Shown here piece after piece: positions 25,485-33,251 of a stretch of DNA of 64,000 nt. Within the stretch, counting starts at the first letter, position 1, and every line of letters begins with the position of its first letter. A program made the translations under genes and the position numbers. Source of the stretch: Streptomyces globisporus (GTDB lineage Bacteria > Actinomycetota > Actinomycetes > Streptomycetales > Streptomycetaceae); NCBI GenBank assembly GCA_014649555.1, contig BMTG01000004.1, positions 544,031 to 608,030 of the forward strand, in the 5' to 3' direction. The notes beneath the pieces were generated by a model. That model had not been told where the DNA came from and searched no databases. It was given only the letters and a program-made list of their open reading frames with translations.

Positions 25485-26591
25485 ATGAACCTCATGACGA
25501 CCCCCGCCCCCCGCCGCCGGCCCCGCCTGCACCGGGCGGCGTCGGACATCCCGTACTTCAGCGCGGACGGCGAGGCCTACCTCGCGCAGACGGCCCTGCG
25601 GGAACTCGACAAGTCGCGTCCGCTGCGAGTGCTGTCCGAGGAGGACTTCGCCCACTGGCAGACGTACGGCTACGTCATCGTCCGAGAGGCGATACCGGCG
25701 GCGACGGCCCGCCGGCTGCTCGACTTCACCTGGGAGTTCCAGGGCCTGGACCCGGACCGGCCGGAGAGCTGGTACGAGGACCGGCCGCTGCGCTCCGAGC
25801 TGGACCAGCAACTGCACATCTACGGCTTCGTGGAGGCGTACCACCACCAGCTCCTCTGGGACAACCGGCAGTCGCAGCGGGTGTACGACGCCTTCGTCGA
25901 CGTGTGGGACTGCGAGGAGCTGTGGGTCACCCTGGACCGGCTCAACCTCAACCCGCCCAACCGGGGCAACCGGGACCGTGCGCTGATCGAGGCGACGGAC
26001 CGGGGCTTCGACATCGAGCTGCACTGGGACATCGACACCACGCTCGCGGTGCCGCCGCAGCGGGTGCAGGGCATCATCGCGCTCAACGACACCCGGCCGG
26101 AGACGGGCGGCTTCCAGTGCTGCCCGGAGCTGTTCCGGCAGTTCGACGCCTGGAAGGTCGCCCAGCCCGCGGACCGGGACCCGTTGCGCCCGGACATCGA
26201 CCGGGACGAACTCCCCGTCGTACGGCCGGATCTGCGCCCCGGTGACCTGCTGATCTGGAACGGTCTGCTGGCTCACGGGGTGGCACGTAACCTCTCCGAG
26301 AACGGGGTGCGGGCCGTGCAGTACCTGTCGATGATGCCCGCGCTGGAGGAGCACGAGCGGCTGCGCAAGTCCCGGGTGGAGTCCTGGCGCCATCTGCGCA
26401 CCCCGCGCTGGAACCGCACGCTGGTCGGCGACCCGGTGCTGCCCGAGTCCAAGCGCTACCCGACGGCCGAGCTGAACCCGCTGGGCAGCCGGCTGCTGGG
26501 ACTGGCCTCCTGGCAGGACCCGGTCGAGGACACATCGGCCACCGCACCGGCCGCCGCAAGCGGGGAGCCTTCGTGCGCCGCGTCTGCCTGA
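25485..26591 (+). CDS. Phytanoyl-CoA dioxygenase (PhyH)-family Fe(II)/2-oxoglutarate oxygenase
   Basis: The 368-residue product starts at ATG 25485 with GAGGAG upstream. The facial triad is visible as H180-x-D182 (ELHWDID) and H264 (LLAHGVARN), with a downstream Arg for 2-oxoglutarate. PhyH-type enzymes in biosynthetic loci often hydroxylate amino acids, free or carrier-bound. As first gene of the rightward operon opposite the aminoacyl-carrier genes, it probably hydroxylates the loaded residue or the product. Its last 19 bases overlap the next gene. Confidence 0.85.
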   Translation: MNLMTTPAPRRRPRLHRAASDIPYFSADGEAYLAQTALRELDKSRPLRVLSEEDFAHWQTYGYVIVREAIPAATARRLLDFTWEFQGLDPDRPESWYEDRPLRSELDQQLHIYGFVEAYHHQLLWDNRQSQRVYDAFVDVWDCEELWVTLDRLNLNPPNRGNRDRALIEATDRGFDIELHWDIDTTLAVPPQRVQGIIALNDTRPETGGFQCCPELFRQFDAWKVAQPADRDPLRPDIDRDELPVVRPDLRPGDLLIWNGLLAHGVARNLSENGVRAVQYLSMMPALEEHERLRKSRVESWRHLRTPRWNRTLVGDPVLPESKRYPTAELNPLGSRLLGLASWQDPVEDTSATAPAAASGEPSCAASA

Positions 26592-27889
26592 CCCTGCCCA
26601 CGCACCGTGCGTGCACCGGGACGATCACGGCAATCGCCGAGGAAGCGGCTTACGGGGCAAGGGAGTTCGGCGCCTCGGTCCATCTCCTGATCCTGGACTC
26701 CTCCCCCGCGCCGGTGCTCGCGGAGCACCGGAAGGCGGTGGCCGCGCTGCCCGGGACGCCCGGGGTATCCGTCCACCACCTCGACGAGGGTGAGCAGCGG
26801 GCTTTCCTGCGCGAGGTGGCGACCCGGTCCGCCGGGGATGCGGCTTTCGCGGACCGGCTGCTGGAGCTGATGCTGCCGTCCCGCGTCTCCTACGGGGCCT
26901 GCACCAACCGGGCGTTCCTCATCGCCCAGGCCCTCGGCTGCACGTCCGTCCACCGGCGGGACTCCGACAGCCGCTACCAGTACACCGACGGCGAGCCGGT
27001 CTTCCCCCTCCACCAGGAACTCACCTACCTGGGCCAACGGGCGGAGGACATAAGGAAGTCGGCAACGCGGAGCAAGCTGCCGCCGGGTTCGGGCGACCGG
27101 CGGGTGGCGGTGGCGGGCGGATCGTTCGTGGGCGAGATGTCGGTGGACGTGGCGGAGATCCGCGACCTCGACCCGGACACGTACGGCGAACTGGTCGGCC
27201 TGTCGCTGCCCGAGGGCTCCCCGGAGATCTGGCGCAACCACCTGATCGACGCGTCGTTCCGGGGCGCGGGGAACGGGACGTTCGACGGCGACCACGCCAC
27301 GCTCGCCCCGATCAGCCCGATGCGCGTGGACATGTGCAACGTGGCGCTGGACCACGAGGTCTACCGCCGAGTGCCGCTGCCGCCCGCCACGGACACCATC
27401 GGCACCGACTACTTCCTGCTCCACCTCACCCATGACGCCCGGCTGCCCGGTCTCCAGCACGACCGGCACATCGTGAACTTCCATACGGAGGAGCGACGTA
27501 CGGACGCCGGGTTCCTGGCGTACCAGGTCCGGTTCGCGAAGTTCCTTCTCGCGAAGGCGTATCTGAACGCGGTGTACGCGAGGACGGCGGCGACCGGTGA
27601 CACGCTGCTCGACGCGGAGGGCCACATCCGGGCGTCCGTGGTGGCCCGCTACGTCCGGGACAGCGTCGACCTCGACCGTACGGACGTCGCCCGTCGCCTC
27701 GACGTCATCGACCGGGCGTACCGCCGGCTCGGCGGCCGCTACACGGCGGTCTCCGACACACTCGCCGACCGCCGCTCGCGGCTCCTGGACGAGGCCCGCG
27801 ACGACATGGCCGACTTCGCCCATCTGATGGACCACTGGGAGGCCCTGGCCGGTGCGAGCGCCGAAGCGGGCCTGGCCGTGACCCGATGA
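26573..27889 (+). CDS. GT-A-like protein (resembles DUF6271), biosynthetic
   Basis: The 438-residue product starts at GTG 26573 with GGGGAG upstream, inside the end of the PhyH gene. The N-terminus (VCLTLPTHRACTGTI) and a DSD motif at 130-132 (HRRDSDSRYQ) fit a GT-A glycosyltransferase fold with a metal/nucleotide-sugar DxD site. A conserved-looking MLPSRVSYGACTNRAFLIA stretch precedes it. It is translationally coupled to the C-domain gene by an ATGA overlap. The sequence recalls actinobacterial proteins called DUF6271; an acceptor or sugar is not known, and transferase activity is inference. Confidence 0.7.
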   Translation: MRRVCLTLPTHRACTGTITAIAEEAAYGAREFGASVHLLILDSSPAPVLAEHRKAVAALPGTPGVSVHHLDEGEQRAFLREVATRSAGDAAFADRLLELMLPSRVSYGACTNRAFLIAQALGCTSVHRRDSDSRYQYTDGEPVFPLHQELTYLGQRAEDIRKSATRSKLPPGSGDRRVAVAGGSFVGEMSVDVAEIRDLDPDTYGELVGLSLPEGSPEIWRNHLIDASFRGAGNGTFDGDHATLAPISPMRVDMCNVALDHEVYRRVPLPPATDTIGTDYFLLHLTHDARLPGLQHDRHIVNFHTEERRTDAGFLAYQVRFAKFLLAKAYLNAVYARTAATGDTLLDAEGHIRASVVARYVRDSVDLDRTDVARRLDVIDRAYRRLGGRYTAVSDTLADRRSRLLDEARDDMADFAHLMDHWEALAGASAEAGLAVTR

Positions 27890-29658
27890 CCCCGACCCCC
27901 GCCGTCGGCAAGGACACCATGCACCAGAACCCTCCGCCCCTCACCACGACCACGGTCACCGTCGCCTACGCGGGCGGTGACGAGCGCCGGGGACCCGTCA
28001 CCATGGGCCAGGCCAACATGATCCGCTGCATCCTGCGGGACGACCCGACCCACATCAACATCCACGATGTGTGGCCCGTCCCCGAGGGCACCACCCCGGC
28101 GGCCGTCACCGACGCCCTGAGCACCCTGGCCGTACGGCACGAGGGGCTGCGCACCACCTTCCCGCACGCGCCGGGCGCGGCGCCGGTCGACCAGGTCGTG
28201 GCGGCGGAGGGCACGTTCACGGTGACCGTCCTCGACCACGCCGAACTCCCCGGCGATCCGGCGGAGTACGCGGAGTCGGTGGCGCGGGCGGCGCGGGCAG
28301 GGCGTTTCGCCCTGGAGCGGGAGTTTCCGATGCGGATCACCCTGCTCACCGTGGCCGGACAACCGGCTTACGTGGCACTGGCGTTCAGCCACGCGGTGGC
28401 GGACGGCAGCGCGATGGCCATCCTGCGCGAGGAGTTCGCGGAACTGCTGGCGGGCAAGGAGCTGTCGGAGCTCACGTCCCTGCCCCCGGTCGACCTGGCC
28501 GCCGTGGAGGCGTCCCCGGCCGGGCTGCGGAAGTCGGAGGCGTCCCTGCGGTACTGGGAGCGGATCCTCCGCACCGGGCCGCAGGAGATGTTCGCCGAGC
28601 CGCGCGGCAGGAGGCCGGGCACCGACGAGGAAGCCCGACAGCTGACGCTCCGCTCGCGCCGGGGCGCCCGGGCACTCGCCGGGGCGGCCCGCCGCACCGG
28701 GCACCCCGAGGCCACCGTGCTGATGGCCGCCTGGTGCGCCCTGGTGGCCCACCGGGCGGGCCAGGACAGCTGTGTCACCGCCGTCCCGAGCGCCAACCGG
28801 TTCCACGCCCGGGTCGCCCGTTCGGTGACCACCACGTCCCAGGACGCGCTGCTCCACCTGGACGTCGGGGTGGGGACGTTCGACGCGCTGGTCACCCGGA
28901 CGTGGGGCGCGGTGCTCGACGCCTACCGGCACAGCCAGTTCGACTCCGTACGGCTGTGGGACATGATCGGCCGGGTCACGGCCGAGCGCGGCAGCCACTT
29001 CGGCCGGGACGTGGTGTTCAACGACGTGAGCGCCCTGCCCGCCCCGCTCCTGGGTACCGAAGCGCAGGACCGCGACGACGCCGAGCAGGAGCTGACCTGG
29101 GGTCCGCCCCAGGCACTGCCGACCCGGCTGCTCGCCTTCACGTACCGGACAGCGCCCCAGCTCCACATCTCCCTGTGGGCCGCCCCCTCGGTCTTCACCC
29201 CCGAGGAGGCGGAGGGGTTCCTCACCGGGTTGGTCCTGTTCCTGGAGGCGGTCGCCGCCGGGGACGTGCCGATGGAGGCACTGGCCGAGGTGACGGGAGT
29301 CCGCCCCGCCGAACGCGGGCCCGACTGGCTCCGGGTGGACGGCTGCTGGGTCTCGCCCGATGCGGTGCGCGAGACCCTGGGCCGGGCGGTGGGCGGACTG
29401 CCGGTGTGGGTGCAGGTGAACGAGGCATCCGGCGCGGACTCGCGCCTGACGGCGTACATCGCCCGCGGCGCAACCTCCTTGACGCCCGAGGAGGCCCACC
29501 GGGCGCTGACCGCCCTCATCCCGGCCGCCGGCTCGGGGGTCCTGGCGCCCCACCGCTACGTACTCGTCGAGAACCCGCCCACCGAGCCGGACCGGAGCGA
29601 CGCATGGCGTCGGCTGAACACCATCGATGAAGGGACCGGCAGAAGCCGGCAGGTGTGA
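27886..29658 (+). CDS. Stand-alone condensation-domain protein
   Basis: The 590-residue protein is an NRPS condensation-superfamily enzyme. The HHxxxDG motif appears as S168-H169-A-V-A-D173-G174, keeping the second, catalytic His but losing the first. The acceptor-side half (about 240-480) follows. Residues about 500-585 (LTAYIARGATSLTPEEAHRA, VLVENPP) resemble the small C-terminal subdomain of adenylation enzymes without its catalytic core. It could join the carrier-bound amino acid to an amine or alcohol. The start is ATG 27886 in an ATGA overlap; ATG 27919 is an alternative. Confidence 0.83.
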   Translation: MTPTPAVGKDTMHQNPPPLTTTTVTVAYAGGDERRGPVTMGQANMIRCILRDDPTHINIHDVWPVPEGTTPAAVTDALSTLAVRHEGLRTTFPHAPGAAPVDQVVAAEGTFTVTVLDHAELPGDPAEYAESVARAARAGRFALEREFPMRITLLTVAGQPAYVALAFSHAVADGSAMAILREEFAELLAGKELSELTSLPPVDLAAVEASPAGLRKSEASLRYWERILRTGPQEMFAEPRGRRPGTDEEARQLTLRSRRGARALAGAARRTGHPEATVLMAAWCALVAHRAGQDSCVTAVPSANRFHARVARSVTTTSQDALLHLDVGVGTFDALVTRTWGAVLDAYRHSQFDSVRLWDMIGRVTAERGSHFGRDVVFNDVSALPAPLLGTEAQDRDDAEQELTWGPPQALPTRLLAFTYRTAPQLHISLWAAPSVFTPEEAEGFLTGLVLFLEAVAAGDVPMEALAEVTGVRPAERGPDWLRVDGCWVSPDAVRETLGRAVGGLPVWVQVNEASGADSRLTAYIARGATSLTPEEAHRALTALIPAAGSGVLAPHRYVLVENPPTEPDRSDAWRRLNTIDEGTGRSRQV

Positions 29659-29659
29659 C

Positions 29660-30940
29660 ATGAGCGTTGACGACACGACCCTCCCGCAGCAGCCGGCCAC
29701 GCTGCCGAGCCCCTGGCGGTCGACCCGGTTCCGGCTGTTCTTCACGGCCCGCAGCGCGTCGCTGCTGGCCGACGGCATGCTCATGGTCTCCCTGACCACG
29801 GCGGTGCTGGGGGCGGGCCACGGGGCGAGCGGCGTCGGGTACGCGCTGGCGGCGTGGATGACCCCGATCGTGCTGCTGGTGCTGTTCGGCGGGGTGCTGG
29901 CCGACCGGTTCACGCCGCAGCTGATGATGATCTGCGCGGACGTGGCGCGCATGCTGGCCATGCTGACGCTGGCCACCCTCCTCTTCTCCTCGGACAGCGT
30001 CCCCCTGTGGCAGATCATGGGGCTGATGGCGCTGAGCGGGGCCGCGACGGCGATGTTCCAGCCCGGGATGGCGAGCATGGTCCCCCGGGTCGCGGAGGAC
30101 ATCCAGAAGGCCAACGCCCTGCTGCGGATCTCCGAGGCGCTGAGCACGCTGCTGGGCCCGGGCCTGGCGGGCATCCTCGTCGCGTACTGGCAGGTCTCGG
30201 GCTCCTACATCGTCATCGCGGCGGCGTACGCGCTCAGCGCCCTCGTCCTCCTCCCCCTGCGCAAGCTGCACACGGAACGCGACGAGGGCGACGCCCCGAT
30301 GTGGCGCAGGCTGGCGACGGGCTGGCAGGAGTTCCGGTCCCGCCAGTGGCTGTGGGGCGTGATCGCGGTCTGGTCGGTGTACGGCCTGTTCGTGTTCGGC
30401 CCGGCGCTGCCGCTGGGCGCGGCACTGATGATCGAGCAGCACGGGGCGAGCGGCTACGGCTGGATCGCCTCGGCGGACGGCGCGGGCACGATCATCGGCG
30501 GCCTGATCGGCATGCGCGTCCGCCCGCGCCGCCCCTTGGTCGCGGGTGCCCTGGCGATGCTCTGCTTCGCGCTCAACCCCCTGGCCCCGGCACTGGAATG
30601 GTCCTTCGCGGCCACGGCGATCGCCCACGTGATCGCGGGCTACGGCTTCGCGTTCTGGGGCGTGATGTGGGCGACGAGCGTCCAGTCGCACATCCCCCTG
30701 ACGGTCCTGAGCCGCGTCTCGGCGTACGACGTCGCGGGCTCCATCATGGTCATCCCCCTGGGCCGCGCCCTGGCGGGCCCGGCGGCGGACGCGTTCGGCG
30801 CGAACGAGGTGCTGGTCTTCTCGTCGGTGATGTCGTGCGCGCTGCTTGCGGTGATGCTGAGCGTCCCGGCGATCCGGGCCCTGCGGCGGGCGCCGGAGGG
30901 GCTGCTCCGGACGAAGGCGGAGGGGGAACCGGCGGTCTGA
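29660..30940 (+). CDS. MFS exporter (MFS_3/enterobactin-exporter-like)
   Basis: The 426-residue protein has about 12 hydrophobic segments and a motif A variant LFGGVLADRFTPQ near residue 75. Its N-terminus (STRFRLFFTARSASLLADGM) is typical of the DHA3/EntS branch that exports small biosynthetic products. The start is ATG 29660, one base after the C-domain stop, so expression is coupled. It most likely exports the product of this locus. Confidence 0.85.
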   Translation: MSVDDTTLPQQPATLPSPWRSTRFRLFFTARSASLLADGMLMVSLTTAVLGAGHGASGVGYALAAWMTPIVLLVLFGGVLADRFTPQLMMICADVARMLAMLTLATLLFSSDSVPLWQIMGLMALSGAATAMFQPGMASMVPRVAEDIQKANALLRISEALSTLLGPGLAGILVAYWQVSGSYIVIAAAYALSALVLLPLRKLHTERDEGDAPMWRRLATGWQEFRSRQWLWGVIAVWSVYGLFVFGPALPLGAALMIEQHGASGYGWIASADGAGTIIGGLIGMRVRPRRPLVAGALAMLCFALNPLAPALEWSFAATAIAHVIAGYGFAFWGVMWATSVQSHIPLTVLSRVSAYDVAGSIMVIPLGRALAGPAADAFGANEVLVFSSVMSCALLAVMLSVPAIRALRRAPEGLLRTKAEGEPAV

Positions 30941-30971
30941 CCACCTGGGTACGGCGTGCCGGTGGCGCAGG

Positions 30972-31145
30972 TCAGACCCGCGTAACTGTCACGTCGTACT
31001 GCGGAATCCAGTCGCTCCGGGTGACGAGTAGGAGGCAATGGGCCTGCGCCTGGGCGATGAGCAGCCGGTCGAAGTGGTCTTCGTGGACCATGGGCAACCG
31101 CCCGGCCCGCACGCCGTGCGAGGCGGTGGCGTAGAGCTCGGTCAT
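30972..31145 (-). pseudogene. C-terminal fragment of a PIN-domain (VapC-like) toxin
   Basis: A 57-codon frame from ATG 31145 encodes a peptide containing HEDHFDRLLIAQAQA and LLLVTRSDWIPQYDV. This is the C-terminal third of a PIN-domain RNase, including one of its conserved metal-binding Asp regions. The N-terminal half with the first catalytic Asp is absent, and no antitoxin gene is adjacent. It is read as a decayed toxin-antitoxin remnant. Confidence 0.6.
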
Positions 31146-31191
31146 GAATGAGGCTTAGCGCCACAAGCGCAGAGTAAAGGAACGCCCCGCA

Positions 31192-31320
31192 TTGACCCCC
31201 CATTGGATCGACCTGGTAAGAAACTCAGACGTCCTCGGCACCCTGTACCCCGATGTTCCTCCGCTGGAGTCGGTGCGCCTGAGGTCCTTCCCTCTCGACT
31301 GGCGAGGCCCCGCTCTGACG
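31192..31320 (+). pseudogene. N-terminal fragment resembling an Imm50-type immunity protein
   Basis: A frame starting TTG 31192, with AAAGGA upstream, encodes HWIDLVRNSDVLGTLY, PPLESVRLRSF and LDWRGPAL. This resembles the first 40-odd residues of actinobacterial Imm50-family immunity proteins. The similarity stops at about 31320, where the ferredoxin gene on the other strand begins. It is probably a truncated immunity gene. The family assignment rests on memory of the pattern. Confidence 0.45.
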
Positions 31321-31334
31321 CCAGCCCCGGACCC

Positions 31335-31568
31335 TCACTCCTCCGGCGGAAAAACCACCTCCCCCGACCCCGCCAGCGTCAGCGTGATCGCCTCCACCGG
31401 GCAGCCCTCCGCCGCCGCCAGGACGTCTTCGCCCGCGTCGCGGTTCTCCTTCGTCGGGTGGGACTGGCGGACCGAGTCCAGGCGGAAGGCGTCGCCCGCG
31501 TGGTTGACGCACATGCCGGAGCCGATGCAGACCGAGCGGTCGACCTCCACGTGCCAGCGGTCGCCCAT
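31335..31568 (-). CDS. [3Fe-4S] ferredoxin, P450 partner type
   Basis: The 77-residue acidic ferredoxin has Cys at 14, 20 and 56 (CIGSGMC and GCPVEAI). The three-cysteine pattern typical of single 3Fe-4S ferredoxins that donate electrons to actinobacterial cytochromes P450. ATG 31568 overlaps the aldehyde dehydrogenase stop by one base (TGATG), so the two are coupled. It is a natural electron-donor candidate for CYP125 encoded at 41884, which has no ferredoxin gene beside it. Confidence 0.85.
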   Translation of the reverse strand: MGDRWHVEVDRSVCIGSGMCVNHAGDAFRLDSVRQSHPTKENRDAGEDVLAAAEGCPVEAITLTLAGSGEVVFPPEE

Positions 31569-33037
31569 CACGCCTCCCGGTAGCCGGCGGGCAGGTGGAT
31601 CATCTTGTGCTCGAAGAACTCGCTGTAGCCCTCGGGGCCGAACTCGCGGCCCAGGCCCGAGTTCTTGTAGCCCCCGAACGGGCCGAGCATGTCGAGGCTG
31701 AAGGTGTTCACGCTGTACGTGCCCGTGCGGATGCGGCGGGCGATGTCGATGCCGCGTTCCGTGTCCGCCGTCCAGACGCTGCCGCTGAGGCCGTACGGGG
31801 AGTCGTCGGCGATGCGGACCGCCTCGGCCTCGTCCCCGTACGGGATCAGGCAGATCACCGGGCCGAAGATCTCCTCGCGGGCGATGCGCATGGAGTTGTC
31901 GACCGAGCCGAAGAGGGTGGGTTCGACGTACCAGCCGCGTTCCTGGGAGGCCGGCACGTTGCCTCCCGTGAGGATCTTGGCGCCCTCCTCCTGGCCCAAC
32001 CTGATGTAGTCCAGGGAGCGTTGTTGCTGGCGTCGGGCCACCAGCGGGCCCAGTTCCGTTGCCGGGTCCAGGGGGTCGCCCACCCGCAGGGCCCCCGCCG
32101 CTGCCGCGAATGCCTCCGCTATTTCCTCGTAGCGGGAGCGCGGCGCCAGGATGCGCGTCTGCGCCACGCACGCCTGGCCGTTGATCATCCAGGCGAACGG
32201 GACGATGCCCGCCACCGCCGCTTCCAGGTCTGCGTCCGGGAGGATGACTGCTGCCGATTTGCCGCCCAACTCCAGAGTGACGCTGGTCAGGTTGCGCGAC
32301 GCCACCTCCATCACCCGGCGGCCGGCCGCCACCGAACCCGTGAAGGAGACCTTGTCCACGTCGGGGTGGCCCACCAGGTACTCGCTGACCTCCCGGTCGG
32401 CCGGGAGGATGGAGAGGACTCCGGGCGGCAGGCCCGCCTCTTCTGCTATTTCCGCCAACACGTAGGCGTCCAGGGGGGTTTCCGGGGAGACCTTCAACAC
32501 CGCCGTGCAACCCGCCAGCAGCGCCGGGGCCAGCTTCGCCGCCGCCGTGAACTGCGGGACGTTCCACGGGACGACCGCCGCCACCACGCCCACCGGTTCA
32601 CGGCGGACCAGCAGCGGGCCCAGAACACCGTCGCGCCGCTCCTCGTACGGGAACGTCCGAGCCACCGTGATCGCCGAGTCCCACACCATCATCGCGGCCA
32701 GCGCCTGCACCATGACGCTCGAGCTGTACGGGGTGCCGTTCTGCGCGCTGATCAGGCGCGCGAACTCCTCGTGGCGTACGGCGAAGGCGTCCTTGATCCG
32801 GGTGATCACCGCGATCCGCTCGTCCAGCGGCATCCGGGGCCAGGGGCCCTCGTCGAAGGCCTGGCGGGCCGCGGCGACCGCCCGGTCCACGTCGGCCTCG
32901 GAGGCGTGCGGCACGCGGCCGATGACCTGTTCGGTGTGCGGGGAGATCACCTCGATGACCTCGGTGGAGAGCGGATCGGTGAACTCCCCTCCGATGAACA
33001 GGCGTCCGTGCTCCACCAGCTCCGTACGTTCCGTCAT
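31568..33037 (-). CDS. NAD(P)-dependent aldehyde dehydrogenase
   Basis: The 489-residue product starts at ATG 33037 with GGGAGG upstream. The catalytic residues are E256 in LELGGK and C290 in INGQACVAQT, and the cofactor region has FTGSVAAG near 232. It oxidises an aldehyde to an acid. Coupled to a P450-type ferredoxin and preceded by KstR-like and CTGACG-type sites, it may convert a sterol C26 aldehyde to the carboxylate. Three GTGAACCC-like 8-bp direct repeats (33052-33078) lie in its leader. Confidence 0.87.
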   Translation of the reverse strand: MTERTELVEHGRLFIGGEFTDPLSTEVIEVISPHTEQVIGRVPHASEADVDRAVAAARQAFDEGPWPRMPLDERIAVITRIKDAFAVRHEEFARLISAQNGTPYSSSVMVQALAAMMVWDSAITVARTFPYEERRDGVLGPLLVRREPVGVVAAVVPWNVPQFTAAAKLAPALLAGCTAVLKVSPETPLDAYVLAEIAEEAGLPPGVLSILPADREVSEYLVGHPDVDKVSFTGSVAAGRRVMEVASRNLTSVTLELGGKSAAVILPDADLEAAVAGIVPFAWMINGQACVAQTRILAPRSRYEEIAEAFAAAAGALRVGDPLDPATELGPLVARRQQQRSLDYIRLGQEEGAKILTGGNVPASQERGWYVEPTLFGSVDNSMRIAREEIFGPVICLIPYGDEAEAVRIADDSPYGLSGSVWTADTERGIDIARRIRTGTYSVNTFSLDMLGPFGGYKNSGLGREFGPEGYSEFFEHKMIHLPAGYREA

Positions 33038-33096
33038 GGCCGTCGCCTCCCGTTGAACCCGTGAACCCGTGAACCCGTACGCCAGCACATCCTCAG

Positions 33097-33111
33097 CTGA
33101 CTGTTCGTCAG
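33097..33111. promoter_or_regulatory. CTGACG-N3-CGTCAG dyad, one mismatch
   Basis: CTGACTGTTCGTCAG has one mismatch in the left arm. It lies 60 bases upstream of the aldehyde dehydrogenase start. Confidence 0.55.
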
Positions 33112-33126
33112 AACTGATACCAGTTC
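33111..33126. repeat. Inverted repeat GAACTG-N4-CAGTTC
   Basis: Perfect 6-bp arms abut the CTGACG-type dyad, with a further GTTTCA half-site to the right (33129-33134). Together they form a composite control region between the aldehyde dehydrogenase and MBL genes. Confidence 0.5.
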
Positions 33127-33198
33127 TTGTTTCAGTAGTCCACGGGGGTCACCGCGTCAATGGCCCCCGCACTCCCACGATGTGGTAGACCCGGGCTA

Positions 33199-33226
33199 CC
33201 ACTGAAACGAGTTCTCGTTACAGTGG
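33199..33226. promoter_or_regulatory. 28-bp near-palindrome with KstR/KstR2-like core
   Basis: 12 of 14 base pairs match. The segment 33203-33216 (TGAAACGAGTTCTC) fits the KstR consensus at 7 of 8 fixed bases. The central 14 bases 33206-33219 fit the KstR2 consensus AnCAAGnnCTTGnT at 8 of 10. It ends 25 bases before the MBL start codon and could also act on the divergent aldehyde dehydrogenase operon. Confidence 0.65.
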
Positions 33227-33251
33227 AGGCCGAAGCGGAGAAGGGGAGCCC

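Noticed and set aside
33052-33078. GTGAACCC triplet repeats as an operator
   Set aside because: Short direct repeats without dyad symmetry, overlapping the leader close to the ribosome-binding site; reported only in the ALDH entry.
33121-33134. Additional KstR box near the ALDH start
   Set aside because: Only 5 of 8 fixed bases match; kept only as a GTTTCA half-site within a composite region.
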